From the NCBI RefSeq assembly GCF_017573465.1, contig NZ_JAGEPF010000007.1, forward strand, positions 1 to 64,000: a stretch of 64,000 nt of DNA. The letters are read 5' to 3'. Numbering within the stretch: the stretch's first letter is position 1; every line of letters starts with the position of its first letter. The notes below the pieces were generated by a model. The model made no database searches, was not told the DNA's origin, and was given only the letters and a program-made list of their open reading frames with translations. Positions 54,770 to 64,000 of the stretch are shown here, one piece after another. The position numbers and the translations under genes are program-made. Source of the stretch: Actinomadura violacea. GTDB taxonomy: Bacteria > Actinomycetota > Actinomycetes > Streptosporangiales > Streptosporangiaceae.

Positions 54770-55067
54770 GTGGTCAGTGTGGTCCGCGCCGGTGACCGAA
54801 GTCCCGATCGCCGACGCGTGTCATTCGATTGCCTTTCGACCGTCGCGTCCGGCGCAATACCGCCCAGGCTCTGTTGACCCGCTGTATCCGGAAAGCGGCG
54901 CTTTTTTGGGTCAGTCCATTCAATTCTGGCGGACCTTGAAAAAGCGGGACCGATTGTGGAGGAGCGGTGTTACTGGTGGCATCTCGCGCGTGGGGCAGAC
55001 GGTAGGTGTCCGATGTCCGGCATCTCGGGCAGCCGTTCCGCTGGGCTCGCGGTGGCAGAGTGAGGGT
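54770..55067. promoter_or_regulatory. Divergent promoter region between PP2C and AfsR genes
   Basis: About 300 bases with AT-richer parts at 54895-54960, including a T6 run and GAAAAAG. Both genes must be started from here. No single operator was recognised. Confidence 0.4.
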
Positions 55068-58000
55068 ATGCGCGTGGCGATCCTCGGGCCGTTGTCGGTC
55101 ACCCATGAGGGCCGCGGTGTCGCGGTGGGCGGTGCGCGGTTGCGGGTGTTGCTGGTCAGGCTGGCGTTGGAGCCGGGCCGGCCCGTCGCGGTGGATTCGC
55201 TGGTGCGGGATTTGTGGCCGGATGGTGGTCCGTCGGATCGCGTGCATGCGTTGCAGGCGCTGGTCTCGCGGTTGCGGCGGGCGCTGCCCGAGGGGCGGCT
55301 GCTGTCGACGCCCGGGGGATATGTGCTGGACGTCCCGGGCGAGGCGGTGGACGCGCTGTCGTTCGAGCGGCTGGCCCGGGACGGCGCCGGGGCCCTGCGG
55401 GCGGGCGACGCCGTCCGAGCGTCCGCGGTCCTGGGCGAGGCATTGGAGCTGTGGCGGGGGCAGGCGCTCGCCGACGCGGCGGGTCTGCCGTTCGCCGACG
55501 CCGCGGCCGTCCGGCTGGAGGAGCTGCGGCTCTCCGCGACGGAGGACCGGGTCGCCGCGGAGCTCGCCGGCGGAACCGATCCTGGGCGGCTCGTCGCGGA
55601 ACTGGAGGAGCTGGCGGCGCGGCATCCGCTGCGCGAGCGGACCCGGGCGCTGTCGGTCCGGGCCCTGCACCGCGCGGGACGTGCCGCCGAGGCGCTGGCG
55701 GCGTACGAGCGGTTCCGGGACGTGCTGGCCGAGGAACTCGGCACCGACCCTGGACCGGAACTGCGGGACGCCTACCTCGCCGTCCTGCGATCGGCCCCGC
55801 CGGAGCGGCCGCGCGGGAACCTGCGCGCCCCGTCGACCAGCTTCGTCGGACGGGGGGACGAGCGCGCCTGGATCAGGCGGCGGCTGTGGGAGGGGCGGCT
55901 GGTCACCCTCGTCGGGCCCGGCGGCGCGGGCAAGACGCGGCTGGCGACGACCGTCGCGGCGGAGGTGGCCGGCCGGTTCCCGGGCGGGGCGTGGCTGGTG
56001 GAGCTGGCGGCGGTCGCCGGCCCGGCCGAGGTGCCGCGCGCGGTGGCCGAGGCGCTCGGTCTGCGGGCCGGCATGGGCGGGCGCAGCACCACGGACGTGC
56101 TCGTCGACGCGCTGTCTCCGGAAGAGACGCTGATCGTCCTGGACAACTGCGAGCACGTGGTGGGGGCGGCCGCCCGGCTCGCCGACGACCTCCTCGGCAG
56201 ATGCCCGGGCCTGCGCGTCCTCGCGACCGGCCGGGAGCGGCTCGGGCTGGACGGGGAGGCGCTGTGCCCGGTTCCGCCGCTGGACGCGACGGAGTCGGTG
56301 CGGTTGTTCGCGGAGCGGGCGGCGGCGGTGCGGCGCGGTTTCGAGGTGGGTGCCGGGAACGCCGCGCTGGTCGGGGAGATCTGCGGTCGGCTGGACGGGC
56401 TGCCGCTGGCGATCGAGCTGGCCGCCGCGCGGCTGCGCGCGATGCCCGCCGAACAGCTCTCCGCGCGGCTGGAGGACCGGTTCGCCCTGCTGGGCGGCGG
56501 CGCCCGCACGGCCCTGCCGCGGCATCGGACGCTGCGCGCCGTGGTCGCCTGGAGCTGGGACCTGCTGGACGGCGCGGAGCGCCGGTTCGCCGCGCGGCTG
56601 TCGGTGTTCCCCGGCGCGATCGGCCCGGAGGAGGCGGCACAGGTCGGCGGGCGGGCGGACGCCCTGGAGGCCCTCGACGCGCTGGCCGACCGGTCGCTGC
56701 TCCAGGTGGTCGACGGTCCGCGGCCGCGGTTCCGGATGCTGGAGACGATCCGCGAGTACGGGCTGGAGCGGTTGGAGGCGGAGGGGGAGACCGGCGAGGC
56801 GAAGGCGGCTCATCTGGCCTGCTTCCTCGATCTGGCCGAACGTGCGGAACCGCACCTGCGCGGCGCTGGACAGCTGCACTGGATCGGGGTGCTGGACGGC
56901 GAGCGCGACAACCTGTCGGCGGCGCTGGCGTGGGCGGTCGAGTCGGGCGACGCCGCGTCCGCCGTCCGCCTGGGGGCTGCGCTCGCCTCGTTCTGGATGA
57001 TCCAGGGGGACCACGCCGAGGCGGCGCGGCGGCTGCGCCTGGCGCTCGAAACGCCGCAGGAGGGAGGCGCCCTCGGCGACGCCGCCGCGGTCGCTCTGGG
57101 CGGGTACGCGTTCAACACCGTCCTGTCGGGCGGCGACGCCCGCGATGACCCGCTGCTGAAACGGTTCCGGCGGGGTGCGGCCGCCGCGCATCCGCTCGCC
57201 GCGCTGGCCGAACCGTCCGCGGCGCTGCTCGACGACGATCCGGCACGCGGGCTCGCGGCCGTCGACCACCGCCTCACCGCGGAGCGGGACCCCTGGGCGC
57301 GTGCCGCGCTGCACCTGGTGCGGGCGATGCTGAACGGCAACAGCGGCGCCATGGACGAGGCCGCCCGCGACATCGCCGCGGGCTTGGCGGAATTCCGGCG
57401 GTCCGGCGAGCGGGCGGGGCTCGCCCTGGCGCTGGCGTTCTCGGCGGAGGCGCGGACCGTGGCGGGCGGCTTCGAGACCGCGATCGCCGAACTGGAGGAG
57501 TCCGTCGGCCTGCTGCGCGAGCTGGGTCAGGAGAGCGGCGCGGGGATGCAGCGGGTGATGCTCGCGGTGGCGCGGGCCCGCTCCGGCGACGTCCGGCGGG
57601 CCCGGGACGAACTCGCCGCGATGATCGCCCCCGGTGCGGCGACGCCGGCCCGGCACCTGGTCCCCGCGCACCTCGCCCTCGGCGATCTCGCCCGCCAGGA
57701 CGGCGACGCGGGCCGGGCGCTCCACCACTATGCCGCCGCCGAGCGGTACCTCGCCCGCGTCCCCTCCTACCCGCAGTTCGGGTCGCTGCTGGAGACCGCG
57801 ATGGCGCACCTGGCGATCGAGGCGGACGACCCGGACGCGGCCCGCCGCCGGCTCCGCAAAGCCCTGGCCCTGGCCACGGACGCGCCGGACCTGCCGATCG
57901 CCGCGGTCGCCGGGATCGCGGTGGCGCGGCTCGGCGCCGCGTCCGCGCCCGAGGCGGCGGCCGAGACCCTCGGCGCGGCATCGGTCCTGCGCGGCGCGCC

Positions 58001-58151
58001 CGACGCGTTCAACCCCGACGTCGTGCAGGCGTCCCGGGTACTGCGGCGCGCCCTGGGGGAGCGCGCCTACCGGGACGCCTACGCGAAGGGCGCCGCCCTG
58101 AAGGTCGCGGACGCGCTCGCCCTCGTGGACGATCAGCTGCGCCGCCGGTAG
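55068..58151 (+). CDS. AfsR/SARP-type transcriptional activator with NB-ARC and TPR-like domains
   Basis: A 1027-residue regulator. Residues 1-90 are the OmpR-like winged helix of SARPs (VAILGPLSVTHEGRGVAVGG, RVHALQALVSRLRRALP), 95-240 the BTAD domain (LEELAARHPLRERTRALSVR, AYERFRDVLAEELGTDPGPE), 260-560 an NB-ARC ATPase with P-loop GPGGAGKTR near 283, kinase 2 LIVLDNCEHV, and GLPLAIELAAARLRAMPAEQ. The last 400 residues are TPR-like. ATG 55068 is preceded by GAGGG at tight spacing. Such proteins activate secondary-metabolite or export genes. It converges with a DrrAB-type exporter, overlapping it by 19 bases. Confidence 0.92.
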   Translation: MRVAILGPLSVTHEGRGVAVGGARLRVLLVRLALEPGRPVAVDSLVRDLWPDGGPSDRVHALQALVSRLRRALPEGRLLSTPGGYVLDVPGEAVDALSFERLARDGAGALRAGDAVRASAVLGEALELWRGQALADAAGLPFADAAAVRLEELRLSATEDRVAAELAGGTDPGRLVAELEELAARHPLRERTRALSVRALHRAGRAAEALAAYERFRDVLAEELGTDPGPELRDAYLAVLRSAPPERPRGNLRAPSTSFVGRGDERAWIRRRLWEGRLVTLVGPGGAGKTRLATTVAAEVAGRFPGGAWLVELAAVAGPAEVPRAVAEALGLRAGMGGRSTTDVLVDALSPEETLIVLDNCEHVVGAAARLADDLLGRCPGLRVLATGRERLGLDGEALCPVPPLDATESVRLFAERAAAVRRGFEVGAGNAALVGEICGRLDGLPLAIELAAARLRAMPAEQLSARLEDRFALLGGGARTALPRHRTLRAVVAWSWDLLDGAERRFAARLSVFPGAIGPEEAAQVGGRADALEALDALADRSLLQVVDGPRPRFRMLETIREYGLERLEAEGETGEAKAAHLACFLDLAERAEPHLRGAGQLHWIGVLDGERDNLSAALAWAVESGDAASAVRLGAALASFWMIQGDHAEAARRLRLALETPQEGGALGDAAAVALGGYAFNTVLSGGDARDDPLLKRFRRGAAAAHPLAALAEPSAALLDDDPARGLAAVDHRLTAERDPWARAALHLVRAMLNGNSGAMDEAARDIAAGLAEFRRSGERAGLALALAFSAEARTVAGGFETAIAELEESVGLLRELGQESGAGMQRVMLAVARARSGDVRRARDELAAMIAPGAATPARHLVPAHLALGDLARQDGDAGRALHHYAAAERYLARVPSYPQFGSLLETAMAHLAIEADDPDAARRRLRKALALATDAPDLPIAAVAGIAVARLGAASAPEAAAETLGAASVLRGAPDAFNPDVVQASRVLRRALGERAYRDAYAKGAALKVADALALVDDQLRRR

Positions 58152-58945
58152 GCCGCCACCGCCAGCGGCGCGAACACCGCCAGGAACACCGCCGACCACA
58201 CCAGCGTCAGCATCGCCTGATGCGCGACGGGCCCGCCGATCAGCAGGCCGCGGCACGCGTCCACGGCATGGCTCACCGGGTTCACCTCCACCCACGCCCG
58301 CAGCCAGCCGGGCAGGGTGCGGGCCGGCACGACCATGCTCGTCCCGAAGGCCAGCGGGAAGATGCCCAGGAACGCCACCGACTGCACGATGACCTCCTCC
58401 CGGATCAGCACCCCGATGAGGACGGTGATCCAGCTCATGCAGAACCCGAGCGTCACCGCGAGCGCCGCCGCGCCGAGCGCCCGCACCGGCCCGGTCTCGA
58501 CGCGGAACCCCAGCAGGTAGCCGGTGGCGAACAGCACCACGACGGCGACGGCGTACCGGATCAGGTCGCCCAGCACTGAGCCGGCGAGCGGCGCCGACCG
58601 GCCGATCGGCAGGCTGCGGAACCGGTCGAACACCCCCTTCTTGATGTCGGTGTTGATGCTGAGCCCGGTCGCCAGCATCCCGACCAGGATGGCCGTCATC
58701 ACCAGCACGCCGGGGAAGATGTACTGCAGGTACCGGTGCGTCGAGCCCGACACCGCGCCGCCGAACAGGTACACGAACAGCAGCAGGAAGATGATCGGGA
58801 CGAACAGGGCGTCGCTGAGGAGCCCCGGGTTCCGCCGGTTCTTGGTCAGGCTGCGTCCCGCGAGCAGCATGCTGTGCCGGACGAGCCCGAACGGCCGCCG
58901 CGCCGGCGGCACGACCGTCCGCGTGGTGTCGATGGTCGCCGTCAT
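58133..58945 (-). CDS. ABC-2 type permease (DrrB-like)
   Basis: A 270-residue membrane protein with six helices (examples LFVPIIFLLLFVYLFGG, VLVMTAILVGMLATGL, YAVAVVVLFATGYLLG, TLVWSAVFLAVFAPLAVAAY). SLPIGRSAPLAGSVLGDLIR and WVEVNPVSHAVDACRGLLIG are the conserved blocks of DrrB. It pairs with the ATPase just upstream (ATGA overlap) to export a drug or lipid. The 3' end overlaps the end of the AfsR-type gene by 19 bases. Confidence 0.92.
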   Translation of the reverse strand: MTATIDTTRTVVPPARRPFGLVRHSMLLAGRSLTKNRRNPGLLSDALFVPIIFLLLFVYLFGGAVSGSTHRYLQYIFPGVLVMTAILVGMLATGLSINTDIKKGVFDRFRSLPIGRSAPLAGSVLGDLIRYAVAVVVLFATGYLLGFRVETGPVRALGAAALAVTLGFCMSWITVLIGVLIREEVIVQSVAFLGIFPLAFGTSMVVPARTLPGWLRAWVEVNPVSHAVDACRGLLIGGPVAHQAMLTLVWSAVFLAVFAPLAVAAYRRRS

Positions 58946-59910
58946 GCCGCCTCTCCCTCGCTCGTGTCGCCGGTGCGGTGGCCGGTCAGGGTGAAGAAGA
59001 CCTCGTCCAGGCTCGGCAGCCGCAGCGACAACTCGGTGACGGAGATCCCCGCCGCCCCGAGGCGCCGGACGGTCTCGGCGAGCGCTCGGTCCCCGTCCTC
59101 ACCGGCGACCGGCGCGACGAGCACGCCGCGGCTGGGCGACTCCGCGTCGCGGCCGGTCACCGCGTTGAGGACCGCCGCGACCTCCACCAGCCGCCCGGCG
59201 TCGCGCGGCCGGACGGCGATGGTCTGCCCGCCCGCGATCCGCTTCAGTTCCGCGGGCGTCCCCGCGGCGATCACCCGTCCGCGGTCGATCACCGTGATCG
59301 CGTCGGCGAGCGCGTCCGCCTCCTCCAGGTACTGCGTGGTCAGCAGGACGGTCCCGCCGTCGTCCGTCATCGACCGGATCAGCCGCCACGCCTCCTCCCG
59401 GCGCCCCGGGTCCAGGCCCGTCGTCGGCTCGTCCAGGAAGATCACCGCGGGCCGGGCGATCATGCAGGCGGCCAGGTCGAGGCGGCGCCGCATCCCGCCC
59501 GAGTACGTCGACACCTTGCGTTCCGCGTCCTCGGCCAGCCCGAACCGGTCCAGGAGCTCGGCGGTGCGGGCGCGCGCCTCGGCCTTGCGCAGGTCGAGTA
59601 GCCGGCCGATCAGCACGAGGTTCTCGGCACCGGTCAGATCCTCGTCCACGGACGCGTACTGGCCGGTGAGGCCGATCAGCCTGCGCACCTTCGCCGCGTC
59701 GCGGACCACGTCCAGCCCGCGCACCTCGGCCCGCCCCGCATCGGGCCGCAGCAGTGTCGCGAGCACCCGCACGGCCGTCGTCTTCCCGGCGCCGTTCGGC
59801 CCCAGCAGACCGAGCACGCCGCCCGGAGGAGCCGACAGGTCCACCCCGTCCAGTGCGATCGTCTTTCCGAATCTCTTGACCAGGCCCTCGGCCCGGATCG
59901 CGTCGTCCAT
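58942..59910 (-). CDS. ABC transporter ATPase (DrrA-like)
   Basis: A 322-residue ATPase. Walker A GPNGAGKT (37-44), signature YSGGMRRRLDLA near 136, Walker B VIFLDEPTTGLDP near 158, and the switch His replaced by Gln (TVLLTTQYLEEADAL), as typical of the DrrA family. The C-terminal region with AVLNAVTGRDAESP is the daunorubicin-resistance type extension. It drives the DrrB-like permease, forming a multidrug or natural-product exporter. ATG 59910 is chosen; no strong ribosome-binding site is visible. Confidence 0.92.
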   Translation of the reverse strand: MDDAIRAEGLVKRFGKTIALDGVDLSAPPGGVLGLLGPNGAGKTTAVRVLATLLRPDAGRAEVRGLDVVRDAAKVRRLIGLTGQYASVDEDLTGAENLVLIGRLLDLRKAEARARTAELLDRFGLAEDAERKVSTYSGGMRRRLDLAACMIARPAVIFLDEPTTGLDPGRREEAWRLIRSMTDDGGTVLLTTQYLEEADALADAITVIDRGRVIAAGTPAELKRIAGGQTIAVRPRDAGRLVEVAAVLNAVTGRDAESPSRGVLVAPVAGEDGDRALAETVRRLGAAGISVTELSLRLPSLDEVFFTLTGHRTGDTSEGEAA

Positions 59911-60129
59911 ACCGGCGACGGTCCCGCAGCCCGCTCACAGATCGCTCACAGCGGCCGGATCGGCCTGCCCCGTCCGTGGCCGAGGACGGCGCCGCCACCG
60001 GGCCCGGGACGAGTGCTCGGCGGTCCCGCGGCGTGTCCCCATGGCTTTCGGCTATCGCGCTATGCAATGAAATGGGGGGATGCTCTTGCGCAGGCGTAAC
60101 GGCGGCCGCGTGCAGTGAAGGGGGATGCG

Positions 60130-60579
60130 GTGGTGCGGAGGAGGGGGCGCCCGGTGCCCTACGGGTATCGGTGCATCCGCGATGAGCGGGGGCGGTACGT
60201 GACACAGCTGCCCATGGAGCCGCAGGCGAGCGTCGTCCGCGAGATCATCAGCCGGGTCGCCCAGGGGCAGGGCATCCAGCCGATCATCCGTGAGCTCGAG
60301 GGCCGCGGCGTGCGCGCTCCGCGCGGCGGCCCGCGCTGGTCGTGGTCGGTCGTGCACGACATCGTGCGCAACCCCGCCTATATCGGCAAGGCCACCGCCG
60401 ATGAGGAGGAGCGGGTGGCATGGGCACCCCTGGTGCCCGAAAGCCTGTTCTTCGATGCGCAGCGCTCCCTCGGCGGATCGGACGGTCCGCCGGGGGCCTA
60501 TCCGGCCCTGAGCCTTCTGCTGTGCGCCGTCGGCTCCGGTTACGGGATGGCCGCCGGCTGCCTTCAGCTGGTCACCTGA
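60130..60579 (+). CDS. Recombinase-domain protein lacking the serine-resolvase catalytic domain
   Basis: A short protein of about 149 residues. It consists of the Recombinase (PF07508) domain: VPYGYRCIRDERGRYVTQLP, EPQASVVREIISRVAQGQGI, ELEGRGVRAPRGGPRWSWSV and HDIVRNPAYIGKATAD, followed by VPESLFFDAQRSL. The N-terminal resolvase domain with the catalytic Ser and the C-terminal coiled-coil/Zn-ribbon are absent. GTG 60130 or 60133 fits AAGGGGG upstream; GTG 60115 is an alternative. It may bind attachment-like DNA without cutting it, or be a decayed integrase that has kept an open frame. Upstream 59911-60129 holds no gene. Confidence 0.75.
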   Translation: MVRRRGRPVPYGYRCIRDERGRYVTQLPMEPQASVVREIISRVAQGQGIQPIIRELEGRGVRAPRGGPRWSWSVVHDIVRNPAYIGKATADEEERVAWAPLVPESLFFDAQRSLGGSDGPPGAYPALSLLLCAVGSGYGMAAGCLQLVT

Positions 60580-60585
60580 GGCGAT

Positions 60586-60617
60586 GTGGGGCCCGAGGCT
60601 CTGCCCCCGGGCCCCAC
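60586..60617. terminator. Strong bidirectional terminator hairpin
   Basis: A perfect 10-bp stem: GTGGGGCCCG (60586-60595) and CGGGCCCCAC (60608-60617), with a 12-base loop. It lies between the convergent recombinase-domain gene and the FtsX-type permease gene. Confidence 0.8.
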
Positions 60618-60642
60618 CGCTCTCAGGAGAGCGGGCTCTGCG

Positions 60643-62999
60643 TCACTGTGCCCGCTCCCGGACGACGCGCGCGATGTCGAGGCGCCGGACCATGCGGTTG
60701 GCGGGGATCTGCGACAGCAGCGACGCGCCGAACATGGCGAGGGCGGCGAGCACGAGGGTCGGCCAGCCGATCTTGAGTTCCATGGAGAACATGTCGCTGT
60801 CGAACGACTTCAACGCCGCCCAGGCCGCGACGACCCCGGCGACCAGCCCGGCGGGCGTCGCCAGCGCGGTGGCGGTGAGGTTCTCGACCGCCAGGATCCC
60901 CGCGATGCGCCGCAAGGGCACACCGGCGGCCTGCAAGGTGGCCAGCTCGGAGCTCCGTTCGGCGACGTTGACGGTCATGGTCACGTAGATGACGGTGAGG
61001 GCGAGGACGCCGCCGAGCACCAGCATCACGCCCACGAACATCCAGAACAGCTTCAGGAAGCTGTTGAACTGCCGTTTGACGGCCTGCGCGTCGGCGTAGG
61101 CGACCACCCCGGGCAGCCGGCTGATCTGCGCGCGCACCTGGTCGCGCTGCCCGGAGCCGGTGCCGGGAGCGAAGCGCAACTCGTAGGAATCGGTCCGGGC
61201 ACCGGTCAGCGACTGGACGGTCTGCCGGGCGCCGTAGACGGAGGTGCCGAGCGGTTCGTCCACGAACCCGGCGAGCCGGACGGTGCGCGCGCCGCCGGAG
61301 GAGTGCACCGTGACGGTGTCGCCGACCGAGACGTGCAGTTTCGCGGCCAGCCCCTTGCCGGCGAGGACGCCGCTTGAGGGGAGCGGCTCGTCGCCGCCGC
61401 CGTCGGTGCGGAAGCCGTGCATCCGGGTGCCGGGCTCGTAGCCGGTCAGCGTGGTCTGGTACGAGCGGCCCGCGGCGGTGAGGCTCACCGGTACCGCCGT
61501 CACCGGTTCGACCCGTGCGACGTGCCCGATCCCTCGCAGGGCCGGGGCCAGATCGGGCGCGCCCGGTGCGGCGGTGACGGTGGCGTCCTGCCGCTGCACG
61601 TCGCCGAACTGGGTGTTCATCATCGACCGCATGCTGATGATCATGCCGCCGGAGACCAGCACCAGGACGAGCGCGAGCAGCGTGCCGGTCATGGTGGCGG
61701 CCGTCCGGCGCTTGCTGCGGGTGAGCCCGCGCAGGGCGAGGCGGGCGACCACGGGCAGGCCCCGGGCGCGGGCCACCGCCCGGCTCCACGGCCCCGGCGG
61801 CCGCAGCGTCCCTCCGTCGCCGCGCATGGCCTCGGCGGGCGCGGCGCGGGACGCCGACAGCGCGGGCGCGATCCCGCCGGCCAGGCCGACAGCGACCCCG
61901 AACAGCACCCCGATCACGAGGGTGAGCGGCCGCGCCTGCACCACGGTGTCCGGGATGCCCAGCCCCTTGGTGTAGGCGTGCGTCATCCCGGAGGTGGCCA
62001 GTTGTCCGAGGGCCGCTCCGGCGAGGGCGCCGGCGGTTCCGGCGATCGTCCCGTGCCCGAGGTAGTGCCGCACGGCGACGCGGCGGGGCGCGCCGCCGGC
62101 GAGGAAGGTCGCGATCACCTTGCGCTCGGACAGGACGAGCCGGGTGATCAGCACGTAGGCGGCGATCGCGGCCGCGGCGAGGAACAGGACGGGGAACCCG
62201 ACGGCCATCTGCCGGAAGCCGGTCAGGTCCTCGTGCAGGGTCGCGTTGGACGCCTGGTCGGCGCGTTCGGTGACGTCCACCGCGCCGGCGGCCCGCAGCG
62301 CCGCGGCCGCCCGCCCGCGGTCCGCGGCCGTCGCGGAGCCCTTCATCTGCACCAGCGTCTGGGACTGGGCGTGCGCGCCGGCGAGGGACCGGGCGGTCTG
62401 CTCGGGGGCGAAGACGACGGCGAACGAGTGCGGGTCGGACAGGACCTCCTGGCGGTCGCGGGCCGGCCACAGGTACTCGGGGGAGACGACGACGCCGCGC
62501 ACGGTGAGGGTGCGCCAGGTGCGGCCGTCGAAGGCCTGCAGACGATCACCGGGGGAGAGATGGAAGGTGTCGGCGGCGTGCTTCTCCAGCAGGACCTCGT
62601 CGGGTGCGCCCGCGGCCAGGTTCCGGCCGTCCTTCACATCGACCGCGTCCACCGCCGCCGGTCCGGTGGCCGGCATGCCGGTCACGCGTCCCAGCAGCTT
62701 GTCGCCGCCGAGACGCAGCGGCAGGTCGGCCTGGGTGCGGGTCGCCACGCGCCCGACACCCTCGGCACCGCGCGCGGCCTGCGCGGTCTTCTGCGGATCG
62801 CCGCCGGTGGCGGTGAGGTCGGCGAAGTGCAGCCGGTCATAGGTGCGGTTGTAGGAGGTGGTCAGGTTGCGGAAGGCGTCGTAGCTGGCGACGAACAGCA
62901 GGACGCCGACCATGACGGTGACGGCGATCGCGGCGAACTGCGGGAGGCGGCGGCGCAGGTCGCGCCGGGTCTTGGTGATCAGGACGCGGTGCACGGCGC

Positions 63000-63003
<4 letters not shown>
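60643..63003 (-). CDS. ABC transporter permease (FtsX/MacB family, two FtsX units)
   Basis: A 786-residue membrane protein. It begins with a helix (QFAAIAVTVMVGVLLFVAS), a periplasmic-type domain of about 220 residues, then an FtsX unit of three helices (VLFLAAAAIAAYVLITRLVL, LVIGVLFGVAVGLAGGIAPA), a second extracellular domain and the last FtsX unit (FWMFVGVMLVLGGVLALTVI, LVAGVVAAWAALKSF). GTG 63003 overlaps the stop of the ATPase gene (GTGA). Such systems export lipids, peptides or lipoproteins or act as mechanotransmitters. The substrate is unknown. Confidence 0.9.
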
Positions 63004-63725
<722 letters not shown>

Positions 63726-63798
63726 GGAGCCCTCCTCGAAGGGTCGTGACGACCGCGGGCGGCTCCTTCCGGCGGCCATGGGCCGCCGGGCTCGCCGG

Positions 63799-64000
63799 TC
63801 AGTCGTCGGGTGGCATCGACGGGACCGCCCCTTCGGGCGTGAGTCCGGCCATGCGCATGATGGGCGCGGCCAGGGGGGTCGAGCGGAGTCCGGGGTCGAG
63901 CATGTAGTGCAGCACCAGGCCGTCGATCGCGGCGCCCAGCACGGTGGCGGTGGCTTCGGCGTCCTCCACTCCCTGTTCCTCGAGCCACCGCGCCGTGGCG
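63799..64000 (-). CDS. TetR-family regulator, C-terminal part (5' end outside window)
   Basis: The minus frame is open to the window edge. The visible 66 residues, ATARWLEEQGVEDAEATATV to GLTPEGAVPSMPPDD, form the end of a TetR ligand-binding domain (ATVLGAAIDGLVLHYMLDPG is the dimerisation-helix pattern). The stop is at 63799-63801, 73 bases before the ATPase start. The DNA-binding domain is not seen. It probably represses the downstream ABC exporter. Confidence 0.7.
   Translation of the reverse strand, partial: ATARWLEEQGVEDAEATATVLGAAIDGLVLHYMLDPGLRSTPLAAPIMRMAGLTPEGAVPSMPPDD

Noticed and set aside
54774..58295. 1173-codon minus-strand open frame
   Set aside because: It is antisense to the AfsR/SARP gene. 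The plus frame has clear SARP, BTAD and NB-ARC motifs, while the minus frame is Arg/Gln/Pro-rich with no domain pattern.

Overview
The window is high-GC DNA with strong third-position G/C bias, many GTG starts and ATGA/GTGA gene overlaps. Lipoproteins, AfsR/SARP regulators, LLM (F420-type) oxidoreductases, an eukaryotic-type Ser/Thr kinase and KstR/IclR regulators are present. This fits a soil actinomycete, most likely Streptosporangiales (Actinomadura/Thermomonosporaceae type). That placement is inferred from gene content only. No tRNA, rRNA or CRISPR array was seen.

Region 1 (1-38.8 kb) is an accessory region. Intact, mostly monocistronic genes sit among broken ones. Intact genes include an aromatic-ring FAD monooxygenase with an MBL-fold neighbour, a FadH-type old yellow enzyme, lipoproteins, a serine beta-lactamase-like hydrolase, OsmC, two AraC regulators, an SDR, an LLM oxidoreductase operon with two small alpha/beta-barrel proteins, two RibD/DHFR-like proteins (one lies further on, at 51.5 kb), GNAT enzymes, a TPR protein, a Ser/Thr kinase, an ApaH-like phosphatase, DUF5713 and a Nudix hydrolase. 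The debris includes at least five transposase remnants (IS5-type at about 3.3-4.0, 11.0-11.3 and 35.5-36.3 kb; rve-type at about 17.4-17.7 and 26.7-27.4 kb) and two scattered pieces of tyrosine recombinase. Truncated or frameshifted P-type ATPase, YfbM, VOC, DUF4267, TetR, TerB_N-like, aldo-keto reductase and SUKH genes are also there. Several of the small proteins belong to families typical of polymorphic-toxin immunity, but no toxin is visible.

Region 2 (38.8-51.1 kb) is a tightly packed minus-strand operon that looks like steroid (cholesterol/bile-acid) side-chain beta-oxidation. In transcription order it holds a double-hotdog hydratase (ChsH3-like), ChsH2 split into separate MaoC and DUF35 genes, ChsH1, Ltp2, and a DegT-family PLP enzyme with His where the catalytic Lys should be. 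A thiolase with an unusual C-terminal motif, a two-domain FadE34-like dehydrogenase and a FadE26/FadE27-like dehydrogenase pair follow. A KstR-like TetR and an IclR regulator lie just upstream. The DegT enzyme (RfbH/ColD-like) is the most unexpected member and the best candidate for undescribed chemistry.

Region 3 (51.4-64 kb) is regulatory and export: a DHFR-like protein, an ATPase-PAS-GAF-PP2C phosphatase divergent from a 1027-residue AfsR/SARP activator, a DrrAB-type ABC exporter converging on that activator, a recombinase lacking its catalytic domain, a strong bidirectional terminator, a MacB/FtsX-type ABC transporter, and the 3' end of a TetR gene running off the window.
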